Source of the DNA: Actinoplanes xinjiangensis
GTDB lineage: Bacteria; Actinomycetota; Actinomycetes; Mycobacteriales; Micromonosporaceae
Assembly: GCF_003148685.1 (NCBI RefSeq)
Contig: NZ_QGGR01000028.1
Span: forward strand, 1-64,000
Direction: 5' to 3'
Length of the DNA stretch: 64,000 nt
The notes under the pieces: generated by a model
Told to the model about the DNA's origin: nothing
Seen by the model: the letters and a program-made list of their open reading frames with translations, nothing else
Database searches by the model: none
Shown: positions 49,409 through 57,622 of the stretch, one piece after another
How the letters are laid out: each line of letters starts with the position of its first letter
Position numbering within the stretch: the stretch's first letter is position 1
Translations under genes and position numbers: made by a program

Positions 49409-49549
49409 ATGAACATCGAGGACACACTGCGCCTGGAGTTCGCCTTTCCCGGCCCTTTGCGGGACCAGCTGGTCGCCGCGGCGCTGTCCTGGGCGAAGAC
49501 GACGACGTTGCTGGTCGGCTACGAGATCAATGACGAGCCACTACCGTGA
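49409..49549 (+). pseudogene. Truncated copy of the ASCH-domain gene
   Basis: 46 codons: IEDTLRLEFAFPGPLRDQL, then VAAALSWAKTTTLLVGYEIN and a stop after EPLP. It matches residues 2-47 of the intact ASCH protein at 50861 at most positions, lacking one residue after KTTT. The rest of the domain is absent, so this is a dead 5' fragment of a duplicated gene. Its tacggg box stands only 1 nt from ATG, against 7 in the intact copy. Confidence 0.8.
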
Positions 49550-49892
49550 CGGCGGCAACGAAACGATGACGTCCGTAACGAGACGCCCGGCCGGTTGGGC
49601 GGCGCGGAGAACTCCTTCGAGGCCCCGTGGACGGTGGACCGGCGGCACCCACCGCCCAGGTATCTTCGAGACGGAGCTTTCGAAACAGAGTTCACCCTGC
49701 CAGTACTGGTACATGAAGCCGCCCGCCGAGTAGGTCAACGCGGCAGCGGACCGCGGCCCCAGGCACTGGTAGATCAGAGGACCACCCGACCGACCACGTC
49801 ATACGGCGCATAGGCGACGGATCATGGCTGGTGTCCTGATTCGGACGAGCCCGCCAGGCTTCGCCGGGTTATCCGGTTCTCCCGGGACCTTG
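49550..49892. other. Non-coding gap after the ASCH fragment
   Basis: About 340 bases without a convincing gene. Short frames are low-quality. It probably represents degraded sequence left where the rest of the duplicated ASCH gene was lost; I see no recognisable ASCH codons in it and no IS end. Confidence 0.5.
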
Positions 49893-50588
49893 TCAGCGGC
49901 CCTCGGGTGACTCGTCACCGATGGTCGCGCCGCCCTCGGGGGTGTCCGTGAGGTAGACGTGCTGGTGTCCGTTGCCGGCGTCGATGTTGAGCTGGTCGAG
50001 CTGGGTGGCCGTCACGGACCAGACGTTGACCGCGAGCAGTCGCTGGCGCGAGGCCACTGCCAGCAGAGGGGCCTGTCGGTCGGTCGGCAGCGCGTGGGCG
50101 GCCGCGGCGGTGTCGAGCGCGACCGCGAGCTGGTTGACCGCGTTGCGCAGACCGTTGCGCGCGACGTTGGAGGCGGTGCTGCCTGACGGGGTACCTTTGT
50201 GCCGCTCCACCTGCTGCGCCATGATCTGCTTCCATTGGGCCAACTGCTCGGCGGTGACCGGCCGGGTAGCCGCAGCGCCGGTGTCCGTAGCCGGCAACCC
50301 GGACTGCAGCCCGTCCACCACCGGTTTGATCTGCTGCGAGGTGCTGCGAGCCAGCGCGGTCAACTCGACGATCTGGGCGGCCTCCCGCTTGGCCTCGTCC
50401 GCGCGCAGCGAGGTGATCGCCGCATCGGTGGCGCTGGGACTGGCCACCTGCACCCCGATGAACAGGCCTACCGCGGCAGCCGTCAGCAGCGCGACGGCCG
50501 CGCGCAGCGCCTTACCGGGCATCTGGCTGGTTGTTGCCGCCCTGGGCCCCGCTTTGATCCACGATGGCTTGCCGGTCTTGCGCGACAT
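49893..50588 (-). CDS. Membrane-anchored extracytoplasmic helical protein
   Basis: 231 residues. A short basic N-terminus (MSRKTGKPSWIKAGPRAATTS) precedes one TM segment (ALRAAVALLTAAAVGLFIGVQVA, about 27-49). The 180-residue outer part is mostly helical (ITSLRADEAKREAAQIVELTALARSTSQQIKPVVDGLQ, LAQWKQIMAQQVERH) and ends in an acidic tail (GGATIGDESPEGR). It resembles the anchored 'DUF' proteins with four-helix extracytoplasmic sensor-like domains. ATG 50588 was preferred to the in-frame ATG upstream because aggagtgtgc precedes it. Function unknown. Confidence 0.72.
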   Translation of the reverse strand: MSRKTGKPSWIKAGPRAATTSQMPGKALRAAVALLTAAAVGLFIGVQVASPSATDAAITSLRADEAKREAAQIVELTALARSTSQQIKPVVDGLQSGLPATDTGAAATRPVTAEQLAQWKQIMAQQVERHKGTPSGSTASNVARNGLRNAVNQLAVALDTAAAAHALPTDRQAPLLAVASRQRLLAVNVWSVTATQLDQLNIDAGNGHQHVYLTDTPEGGATIGDESPEGR

Positions 50589-50847
50589 CGCACACTCCTG
50601 TTCGCAGCGCACGGAACGTGCGTAACGCTACGACGCTAATCGAAGCAAATCAATAAGCCCTGCATGTGTGCTCCAAAAGTTCGGGCGATAGCAGCGAAAG
50701 CGACTGGCCGCCCATCTATGGATGGCTGCTTCCGCAGCCGGAAGTCAACGGCTCGTCGCCCGATCGCCGCCACTGCGGGCACATCGGTCGACCGCCGGGA
50801 TTACCGCGGACAGCCATGCCTGTCGGCTTGGCGGCCAGGCCCGAGAG

Positions 50848-50860
50848 TACGGTTTCGAGG
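50848..50860 (+). promoter_or_regulatory. Probable leaderless promoter of the ASCH gene
   Basis: tacggt at 50848-50853 stands 7 nt before ATG 50861. Bases 50589-50847 upstream have no gene. Confidence 0.4.
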
Positions 50861-51304
50861 ATGACCATCGAGGACCTGCCGCGCATGGAGTTCGCCTTCC
50901 CCGGCCCGTTACGTGACCGGCTGGTCGCCGCGGTGCTGTCCGGGGCCAAGACGACGACTACGGCGTTGCTGGTGGGATACGAGGTCGATGGGGCGCCGCT
51001 ACCCGAGACAGGACAGCGGCGCGTAGTGGTCGACTCGGCCGACCAGCCCGTCGCGACGATCGAGGTGACTGACGTACGCGTGATTCGCCTTGCCGATGTG
51101 GATCTGCGGCACGCCGTCGACGAGGGCGAGGGCGACGAATCCGTGGCGCAGTGGCGGGCCGGGCACGAGAAGTTCTGGCACAGCGAGGAGGTCCGAGCCG
51201 AACTGGGCGATCCCGATTTCACCGTCGACGACGACACCCAGGTGCTGACGCAGCGCTTCCGGCTCGTAGAAGCACCTGCTGAGGCTTCCGCAGAGGACGT
51301 CTGA
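50861..51304 (+). CDS. ASCH-domain protein
   Basis: 147 residues. MEFAFPGPLRDRLVAAVLSGAKTTTTALL is the typical opening with G-x-K-T-x-T, the ASCH motif; EVDGAPLPETGQRRVVVDSADQPVATIEVTDVRVIRLADVD and DESVAQWRAGHEKFW complete the beta barrel. ASCH proteins share the PUA-like fold and include RNA-binding proteins and amidohydrolases of modified nucleosides such as N4-acetylcytidine. ATG 50861 is fixed by alignment with the truncated copy at 49409. Soluble, probably monocistronic. Confidence 0.88.
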   Translation: MTIEDLPRMEFAFPGPLRDRLVAAVLSGAKTTTTALLVGYEVDGAPLPETGQRRVVVDSADQPVATIEVTDVRVIRLADVDLRHAVDEGEGDESVAQWRAGHEKFWHSEEVRAELGDPDFTVDDDTQVLTQRFRLVEAPAEASAEDV

Positions 51305-51398
51305 TCGAGGGTTTTCGGCTTCACCCTTGGGATGCCCCCGGAATTCGGGTCTCCCCGACCGTTGCCGGCTTCACCGTTCGGCTATGACGGCAACTCGA

Positions 51399-52349
51399 TC
51401 AGCCGGGATCGGATCCGGGATCGCTGCCGCGGGCGGCCTGTATCTCGGCCAGGTGGCGTTCGCCGATCGCGGGGTACTGGTGGCAGAGCTGCTCCGCGCG
51501 GTCCAGGCTGTCGGTCGTGGCGAAGATCCGGTGATGCTTCAGCAGGAGCGTGACAAGCGTTTCCGCATGTGGTTCGGCGGCTTCCCGTGGAGGGCCCGCG
51601 AGTTCGACGGCGTCGGACTGCATCACCACCGCGTTCGCCAGGGCTTCAGGGTCACCGGTGTTCCGGTACCAGCGTGCCTGCAGGTCGGCCCGGAGAACCT
51701 GCAGCTCGATCATGATGCCCGTCCGTGATCGCATCCACCAGGCGCATTCGTCACTGAGCGCGATCGCCGGCTCCAGATCGCCCGGCTCGTCGCGGGTGGA
51801 CAGGAACTCGGCCGCGTAGACCATGCAGCCGGGGACGTCGTCGTCGTTGGCGAAACCGATATGGCCATAGAGGAGCTTCTTGATCGTACGGTCGACGGCG
51901 CGTTGATCCCCCGTCCGCTGGGCCGCCCGCCCCCGTTTGATGATCCCGTCCGACTTGGGCGACAGGAACAGCGGCCCCATGGCGGTGAGCCGGCCGCGGT
52001 TGCGTCGCCGGGACTCGGACAGATCGATCAGTCGCGCCGTCAGGTGTCGCACGGAATTCAAGGATCTCTGGACCATCAGGGCGACAGCGACGCTGATGAG
52101 GACGGCGGCCGCTCCGAGGGCTGAACGCCCGTCGCGGAGCCACTCGACGCCGTGAGCGGCCAGGACGAAGCAGCCGCCGACGACCACGACGCTGAACCGC
52201 AGACGCGGACCCTGCCGTGCCCGGACCCAGTCGATCAGTGATGCACCGGCGAGTGCGAGGGGAATGGTGATCCACAGATTGCCGCCCCCCACGACATAAC
52301 CGCCGTACGCGACCAGGACGAAGCCGAGAACCGTGGGCAGGACGCTCAT
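51399..52349 (-). CDS. Membrane protein with cytoplasmic helical (TPR-like) domain
   Basis: 316 residues. About four TM segments in the first 110 residues (VLPTVLGFVLVAYGGYVVGG, WITIPLALAGASLIDWV, FSVVVVGGCFVLAAHGV, ALGAAAVLISVAVALMV) are followed by a soluble C-terminal domain of helix pairs (LEPAIALSDECAWWMRSRTG, LVTLLLKHHRIFATTDSLDRAEQLCHQYPAIGERHLAEI), in the style of TPR repeats. ATG 52349 starts just before the first TM. Function unknown; TM-TPR proteins often serve in signalling or assembly. Confidence 0.75.
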   Translation of the reverse strand: MSVLPTVLGFVLVAYGGYVVGGGNLWITIPLALAGASLIDWVRARQGPRLRFSVVVVGGCFVLAAHGVEWLRDGRSALGAAAVLISVAVALMVQRSLNSVRHLTARLIDLSESRRRNRGRLTAMGPLFLSPKSDGIIKRGRAAQRTGDQRAVDRTIKKLLYGHIGFANDDDVPGCMVYAAEFLSTRDEPGDLEPAIALSDECAWWMRSRTGIMIELQVLRADLQARWYRNTGDPEALANAVVMQSDAVELAGPPREAAEPHAETLVTLLLKHHRIFATTDSLDRAEQLCHQYPAIGERHLAEIQAARGSDPGSDPG

Positions 52350-52470
52350 CCACACAGGATGGCTTCGCGCCGCGGCACTTTCAACTTCGTCGATCGGTGC
52401 TGCGAGTTCGCCAGGAACGCAAGTCACGGTGATCTGAGTATGTCCGGGTCGTGGTGGGAACCTACGGCCC

Positions 52471-52935
52471 ATGGCCGAGGAGCGGGTGAAACGCAGTCGG
52501 GGCGATGCACTGCTGGATCGGCTCGGCGGGCCGCCCGGCCTGTACGCGGCGGCGTGTGTGGCGTGGACCGTGGCGTGGTTCCCGTTTCGTCTGCTGCTCG
52601 ACAGAGGCGATCCGATCGCCGAGATCGTGGCCGCCAGCGGACTGCGGGGAGCCCTCTTCGCCCTGGGGTGGATGGCGCTCGGGTGGGCGCAGCGGACCTA
52701 TCCCCGAGCCGCCGGCCGCCGCGATGACCGTCCACCGCTCACCGCATCGCAGCGCCGGGTGCGGGCTCATCGCGGTGCGGTCGTCGGCCTGGGCATCGGC
52801 GTGCCGTTCTTCGGGGGCCTCATCTTCTTGACGTTGAGCACCGGCCGATCGGCGGGGTACACCGTGTGCTTCGCCGTCCTACTGGTCGGCATCATCGCCG
52901 TCGCGGTGACTGCTCTGGCAAGAGAGCCGTCCTGA
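52471..52935 (+). CDS. Four-TM membrane protein
   Basis: 154 residues with four predicted TM segments (LYAAACVAWTVAWFPFRLLL, LRGALFALGWMALGWAQ, AVVGLGIGVPFFGGLIFLTLS, YTVCFAVLLVGIIAVAVTAL) and a charged cytoplasmic loop between the pairs (RRDDRPPLTASQRRVRAHR). ATG 52471 has no strong RBS. Family not recognised. Its 3' end faces the secreted protein gene at 52958. Confidence 0.7.
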   Translation: MAEERVKRSRGDALLDRLGGPPGLYAAACVAWTVAWFPFRLLLDRGDPIAEIVAASGLRGALFALGWMALGWAQRTYPRAAGRRDDRPPLTASQRRVRAHRGAVVGLGIGVPFFGGLIFLTLSTGRSAGYTVCFAVLLVGIIAVAVTALAREPS

Positions 52936-52957
52936 TTCGCCCGCCGTTCCGCGCGGG

Positions 52958-53557
52958 TCAGAGGCAGGGCGGCGTGTAGCGGTCGATACGCAGGCCGCGG
53001 AACTCGATCCTGTTGGCCGTCTTGCCGACGAAGACGAAACCGCGCGCCTCGGTACGGGCCGTCTCGAACGAGTGGGCGGGCTCCCCGAGTTCGGGTACCG
53101 ATGTCCAGGCGTGCGGCCGCAGGCTGAAGAACCGGGTCACCGTACGCCCGCGGGTGGAGGGGATGAGGGTGGCCCACTGTGCACCGCCGCTCCAGTGCGA
53201 TGCCGGCCGCAGTTGCAGGTAGAGGTCGTCGGTGGCGCTGTAGGTCAGCAGGAACCCGGCCGAGCGTGACAGGTCGGCCTGCGCCTCGAACTCGTTGGCC
53301 AGCCACAGGACCGCCACGTGCCACTCGGTGCCGACGAACTCGATGCGTGCGGCGTATTTCCCGTGCCCGCGCACCGGGACCAGCATGCTGCCGGTCGCGG
53401 GAATCGTGGCGCCCTCCCCGCTGGCCAGCCACTGCTGGTACCGGTTGATCGACGGGGTGGCGCACTCCCCGTGATGGCCGGTGACCGAGGCCGAGGCCGG
53501 CGCCGGCGCCACGGTGACGGCCAGAACCACAGCGACGGCAAGCAACGACTTCCGCAC
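52958..53557 (-). CDS. Secreted protein of unknown function
   Basis: About 199 residues. Signal peptide MRKSLLAVAVVLAVTVAPAPASAS (cut near ASA-S) precedes a beta-rich mature domain with two cysteines (HHGECATPS near its start, TPPCL at the very end), likely one disulfide closing the fold. GTG 53557 is preferred to the longer frame from 53575 because ggagg stands 6 nt before it. SINRYQQWLASGEGATIPATGSMLVPVRGHGKYAARIEFVGT is not a family I know. Confidence 0.75.
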   Translation of the reverse strand: MRKSLLAVAVVLAVTVAPAPASASVTGHHGECATPSINRYQQWLASGEGATIPATGSMLVPVRGHGKYAARIEFVGTEWHVAVLWLANEFEAQADLSRSAGFLLTYSATDDLYLQLRPASHWSGGAQWATLIPSTRGRTVTRFFSLRPHAWTSVPELGEPAHSFETARTEARGFVFVGKTANRIEFRGLRIDRYTPPCL

Positions 53558-53644
53558 GACGAACCTCCGGGCCACGAATAAGTAAGGCTTGTTAAGAGTT
53601 GCCTACTCATTCAGTAACATCAATAGCCTTGGGTCGGGAATTCC

Positions 53645-54676
53645 TCACCGACCCGGTTCGACCGGGGCCACCGTCGACGGCTCACGACCGAACAAGGCGG
53701 CCAGAGCCGCGTCCGAGGCGGCGAGAGCGGCCCGGTCGAAGGTGCTGCCCGAGGCGACGATCTCCGCCGCCCCGGTGCGGTCGGCCAGTTCCGCGAGCGC
53801 GCGTTCGACCCGGGCCGGCGTACCGGCGACCGCGGCGGCGACGGTCTGCTCCAGATACTGCTGCTGGCGCGGCGTGCGGCTCGCGACACGGACCGCGGCC
53901 ACCGGTTCCAACGGCGGAAACACCCCGGTCGTACGGCCGCACGCCATCGCCCATGCTTCGGGTAACAGCAGGTCGGCGGCCTCGGCTGCGGTGTCGGCGA
54001 TCAGCACGTCCAGGCTGATCGCCACCCACGGTTGCGGCTGCTGCGGGGACGGCCGGAAGGCACGCCGGTATCCGGCCAGCGCTGCCAGGCCGGGCTCCGG
54101 GTCGCCGCCGACTCCCAGCAGGGGGCCGCCCACGATCACCGGCAGTCCGAGTTCGGCTGCCACCCGCAGTCCGGTTCCGGTGGCCAGCACGTACAGCGGC
54201 AGGGCGCCCTGCGGTTGCGGGTGCAGGCTGATCTCCGCCGTCCCGGCGAGGTAGGCGCGGAGCTCGACGAGGTCCGCCGTGAAGTCGTTGTCGGCCTGCC
54301 GCAGCGCTCGGCGTACCGGCGCGGTGAAGCCGGGTGACCGGCCGAGTCCCAAATCGACCCGGCCGGTCGCGAAAGCGGTCAGCGTGGCGAATTGCTCGGC
54401 GACGACGAGCGGCTGGTGGTGGGGCAGCATGACGCCGGCGGAGCCGATCCGGATGGTCGTCGTCGCGCCGGCGACGGCAGCCAGCAGCACCGCCGGCGAC
54501 GCGCCGGCGATCCCGGGTACCCCGTGATGCTCGGCGACCCAGAACCGGTGGTAGCCGAGCCGTTCGGCCTGGACGGCCCGGGCCACCGTGGCCCGCAGCG
54601 ACACGGACTCGGCCTCGCCGACGCGGGTTCGGGACCGGTCCAGAAGGGACAGCCGCGGTGGGTGGTCGATCACCAC
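53645..54676 (-). CDS. Luciferase-like monooxygenase (LLM class, MsnO8-type)
   Basis: 343 residues, the usual length. LSLLDRSRTRVGEAESVSLRATVARAVQAERLGYHRFWVAEHHGVPGIAGASPAVLLAAVAGATTTIRIGSAGVMLPHHQPLVVAEQFATLTAFATGRVDLGLGRSPG is the bacterial luciferase-like core with the AEHH and GRVDLGLGR landmarks of the MsnO8 subgroup. It uses FMNH2 or F420 to oxidise small organic substrates. GTG 54676 begins three residues before the first beta strand. The gene is alone; the substrate is unknown. Confidence 0.9.
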   Translation of the reverse strand: MVIDHPPRLSLLDRSRTRVGEAESVSLRATVARAVQAERLGYHRFWVAEHHGVPGIAGASPAVLLAAVAGATTTIRIGSAGVMLPHHQPLVVAEQFATLTAFATGRVDLGLGRSPGFTAPVRRALRQADNDFTADLVELRAYLAGTAEISLHPQPQGALPLYVLATGTGLRVAAELGLPVIVGGPLLGVGGDPEPGLAALAGYRRAFRPSPQQPQPWVAISLDVLIADTAAEAADLLLPEAWAMACGRTTGVFPPLEPVAAVRVASRTPRQQQYLEQTVAAAVAGTPARVERALAELADRTGAAEIVASGSTFDRAALAASDAALAALFGREPSTVAPVEPGR

Positions 54677-54861
54677 CGTTCCAGCGCCGCCGGGGCGGGG
54701 CTTGTTCCCGCGCCGCCGGTCCGGCCGTTCCGCATGATCGCTTATGCCTCCGGTGTCCTTGATTCGACACCGAACGGCACGACGGTTCGCCATCCGGTTC
54801 CTGACATCGGCCGTACCAGCAGACGGAAAACCACCATCGGACGACTGTGAAGGATTCTCTG

Positions 54862-55359
54862 ATGCGTACGCCGAAATCAGTCCGCTCCGTGTCGACGGCA
54901 CTGGTGGTCCATGGACTTCTGCTCGCCGGGTGCTCGTCGCCGGAGACGTACGACTACTCCGCACCGGCCGCCGCGCCGACGACCACCACGGCGCGGCAGG
55001 TCGAGGAGAAGACCACGGTGAACCAGCCGCCCCGCCCCGAAGGCACCGTGCCCAGGCTCGTCCTGGGGAGCTGGCACGGCGGCCAGGACAACCGCACCGA
55101 CTACCGATTCATCGCCACGTCGAAAGGTCAGTACCAGCTGGAACACAAAGAGACTCCGGCGATACCCGCCTTCGTCGAGAAGGGCTGGATCGTGGGCGAC
55201 GCCGACGAGATCCTGCTGCGCCCGGTGCTGGCCGACGGCGTACGAACGCAGGAGCGCACAGCCTCCTGGACCCGGCTGCCCAACAGCGTCGGCGTCGACA
55301 TCCTGGTCGTCTCCGATCCGCTGTTCGGCGAACTGACCTACGTTCCGGCAGACCGATGA
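54862..55359 (+). CDS. Lipoprotein 1 of a three-gene envelope operon
   Basis: 165 residues. Lipoprotein signal RSVSTALVVHGLLLAGC (lipobox LLAGC) and a Thr/Pro-rich linker (APAAAPTTTTARQVEE) precede a 110-residue beta domain (PRLVLGSWHGGQDNRTDYRFIATSKGQYQLEHKE). This GSW-G...YRF pattern resembles lipocalin-like or 'surface-sensing' folds and is shared with the next gene product (AGDWVCTGATTEMRFRFSADGRY). gaagg precedes ATG 54862; GTG 54847 is in frame upstream. Overlaps the next gene by ATGA. Confidence 0.8.
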   Translation: MRTPKSVRSVSTALVVHGLLLAGCSSPETYDYSAPAAAPTTTTARQVEEKTTVNQPPRPEGTVPRLVLGSWHGGQDNRTDYRFIATSKGQYQLEHKETPAIPAFVEKGWIVGDADEILLRPVLADGVRTQERTASWTRLPNSVGVDILVVSDPLFGELTYVPADR

Positions 55360-55877
55360 GACGCGAAGGAGCCACGGCGTGCGCACTGCTGTTCCTCCTG
55401 ACGGGCTGTGACGCACCGTCCGAGCCCGCACCGCGGCCCGCACCTCCGCCGGGCGTCACCTCCGCGCCGGAGCCGACCTCCGGACCGGCGTGCACCGCCG
55501 CCGCGTCGACGGTCGCTCCCGCCGCCGAGCATCTGGCCGGCGACTGGGTCTGCACGGGCGCGACCACCGAGATGCGCTTCCGGTTCTCGGCGGACGGACG
55601 GTACGCGTCGCGTGAGTCGCTGGAGTACAACGCGGCGACCGGCCGGTTCGTCTTCCACCGTGATCAGGAAGGCGCGTACCGGGCAACGGGGAACCGCCTC
55701 GAACTGACCCCGTCGCGTTCCACCCGGACCCGGCGGGCGCCCGACGACCCGGCGAACGACTACGTCGACAAACCGGAGGTGTTGACGCCGAGGCTGTTCA
55801 ACTTCCAGGCCACCCCGACCAAGCTAAATCTGCACGAGGACGGCGGCTATGCGCTGGTGCTGGTGCCGGTCGGATGA
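55356..55877 (+). CDS. Lipoprotein 2 of the envelope operon
   Basis: 173 residues. Signal RREGATACALLFLLTGC (lipobox LLTGC), then a Pro/Thr-rich linker (APRPAPPPGVTSAPEPTSG) and a beta domain (LAGDWVCTGATTEMRFRFSADGRYASRESLEYN, RATGNRLELTPS) similar in layout to lipoprotein 1. The repeated pattern G-W-x-G-x-T-x-x-R-F suggests the two lipoproteins are ancient paralogues. ATG 55356 overlaps the stop of lipoprotein 1, and its own stop overlaps the next gene, so the three products are made together. Function unknown. Confidence 0.8.
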   Translation: MRREGATACALLFLLTGCDAPSEPAPRPAPPPGVTSAPEPTSGPACTAAASTVAPAAEHLAGDWVCTGATTEMRFRFSADGRYASRESLEYNAATGRFVFHRDQEGAYRATGNRLELTPSRSTRTRRAPDDPANDYVDKPEVLTPRLFNFQATPTKLNLHEDGGYALVLVPVG

Positions 55878-57220
55878 GAACCCGGATCCGGCTGCAGATC
55901 GCGGCGATCGCCGTCGGGGCGGCTCTCACGGCCGTCGCCGGCTGGGACTACAGCGAGGCGTCGAGCGCCTGGCAGGAGGCGATCAGGGACGAGGTGACCC
56001 GTGCCGGTACGGACCAGGACGACGTACGCCGGGTGTACGCCAACGAGGGCCCGAACGCCTATCGCCTGGCCGTCACCGAGATCAGGGCGGCCGCGCTGAC
56101 CGTACCGGCGAGAACCGACCCCACCGCCCGGACGCAACAGGAGATCGCCGCCGAGTCGGCATTCGCGCTGCGCAGCGCCGCCAAACCCGGAACGCTCCTC
56201 GGCGAACGCCGGTACGACCTGCCCGACGGCGGCTCGGACCTGGCCGGGCGGCTGGCGGATGTCCGTGCCTCCCACGCTCCGCCACCCGAACCGGACGACG
56301 CCGACCGCAAGGGTGACGGATTGGCTCGCCGGGCCTGGAACACCTCGGTGCTCACCGCGGCCTTCACCGGGCTCATCGCCGTCGGCGCCTCCATCCGGCG
56401 GCGACGACCGGCCGTGCCGGTGCCGGTGGCGGTGCCGGTCGAGTTCGTGCCGCAACCGGCACTGGCCACCCCGGATCAGCGACGCGCGTCGTACCTCCTG
56501 TTGATCATCTGGGCCGCCGGTGTCCTGATCCCGTTCGTGCAGCTGGCCTACAGCAGTCAGGAGCAGCGCTACCAGGCGGACGCCGCCCGGCACAGTGTGC
56601 AGGCACGCAGTGACGAGAGCGTCAGCCGCACCCGGACGGAGTTCAGCGACACCGCCATGGAGACCGCACAGGAGAGCGACGTCGCGGCGACCGCGCGCCA
56701 GATCTCCGCCGCCTACCAGGGCGACCGTGCCGCCGAGGCGGCAGCGGTGCTCGCCCAGGTCGAGACGACAGCGGCCGAACGCAGCGTCGTGGTGGCGCAC
56801 GCGATGGCCCGGGTATCCCCGGAGACGCCACTGGCCCGGGCGCTGACGACGCAGCAGCACGACTGGGACCGCCTGACCGACCTGTCCGCCCGGGAGACCC
56901 GGAGAGCCGACAGCGCCAGCCGGGTCGCGAACATGCTCCTGGCGCTGATCGCCCTGGTGGCGCTGATCGGGCCCGTCATCGAATACCGCCGCAGCCAACG
57001 CGAGGAGGCCCGTGCCGGAGCCGCACCCGCTCCGACTCCCGTTACCGAACCGGCCGTCGAGGTCGCCGCCGCAGCGGTACCCGCTACGGGACCCGGGTCG
57101 CGCTTCGTGACCGGGCTCGCCGCCGGTTCGACGTTCGGGATGATCGCGGCGCTGTGGCTCACCCGGAGAATACGTGTCGAACGTGCGGGTTCTCCCGACA
57201 CCTCCGCCCGTAATAGGTGA
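55874..57220 (+). CDS. Polytopic membrane protein, third gene of the envelope operon
   Basis: 448 residues. TM segments: LQIAAIAVGAALTAVAGW (N-terminal), VLTAAFTGLIAVGAS, ASYLLLIIWAAGVLIPFVQLAY, MLLALIALVALIGPVIEY and a C-terminal TFGMIAALWLTRRI. Long helical extracytoplasmic stretches between them (WQEAIRDEVTRAGTDQDDVRRVYANEG; QEQRYQADAARHSVQARSDESVSRTRTEFSD) look like sensor or coiled-coil parts. Translation is coupled to lipoprotein 2 (ATGA). Together the three genes look like a membrane complex with two surface lipoproteins; no family is recognised. Confidence 0.8.
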   Translation: MRTRIRLQIAAIAVGAALTAVAGWDYSEASSAWQEAIRDEVTRAGTDQDDVRRVYANEGPNAYRLAVTEIRAAALTVPARTDPTARTQQEIAAESAFALRSAAKPGTLLGERRYDLPDGGSDLAGRLADVRASHAPPPEPDDADRKGDGLARRAWNTSVLTAAFTGLIAVGASIRRRRPAVPVPVAVPVEFVPQPALATPDQRRASYLLLIIWAAGVLIPFVQLAYSSQEQRYQADAARHSVQARSDESVSRTRTEFSDTAMETAQESDVAATARQISAAYQGDRAAEAAAVLAQVETTAAERSVVVAHAMARVSPETPLARALTTQQHDWDRLTDLSARETRRADSASRVANMLLALIALVALIGPVIEYRRSQREEARAGAAPAPTPVTEPAVEVAAAAVPATGPGSRFVTGLAAGSTFGMIAALWLTRRIRVERAGSPDTSARNR

Positions 57221-57622
57221 CTCGCTGAGTTTGCTCGTATCCGGAACCGGCGTAGCGCCCAGCCGGCAGCGGTCGGTCAGCCAACCGCTCATGAACAGCA
57301 CCGAGTGACATTCAGCGACTCGGCGGGGACGATCTCGTACACCCGGAACATGGTTGGGTATCTGGTCGTCGCACGCATTTGTGCACCGGCTTGTCGAAGG
57401 GAGCATGAGGGCCCGGGATCTGCTTGGTGGCGGGCCGTCAGCTGCGTTCGACGCGCATGTCGACGGTGTCGGGAAGCGTGTTGAAGACGCTCAGGTCGAC
57501 GGCGTGGCAGCGGGAGTATCGGTGTCATCGGAGGAGCACCCCGCGCGGTGGCTGTCGGCCAGGTCCGAGCGACCCACGTGGATGGAGCGCCGCTCTCGAC
57601 GCCGGATGAAGGCTGACCGGAG
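57221..57622. other. Gap with a possible gene fragment
   Basis: About 400 bases. I see no intact gene. On the minus strand, roughly 57445-57520, a stop-bounded frame of about 25 codons reads HAVDLSVFNTLPDTVDMRVERS and ends in a natural-looking stop; it could be the tail of a lost gene. The rest has poor coding character on both strands. Confidence 0.4.

Noticed and set aside
54744..55355. Upstream extension of lipoprotein 2 to 54744
   Set aside because: The extension overlaps lipoprotein 1 entirely, has shadow composition, and would bury the lipoprotein signal inside the protein.
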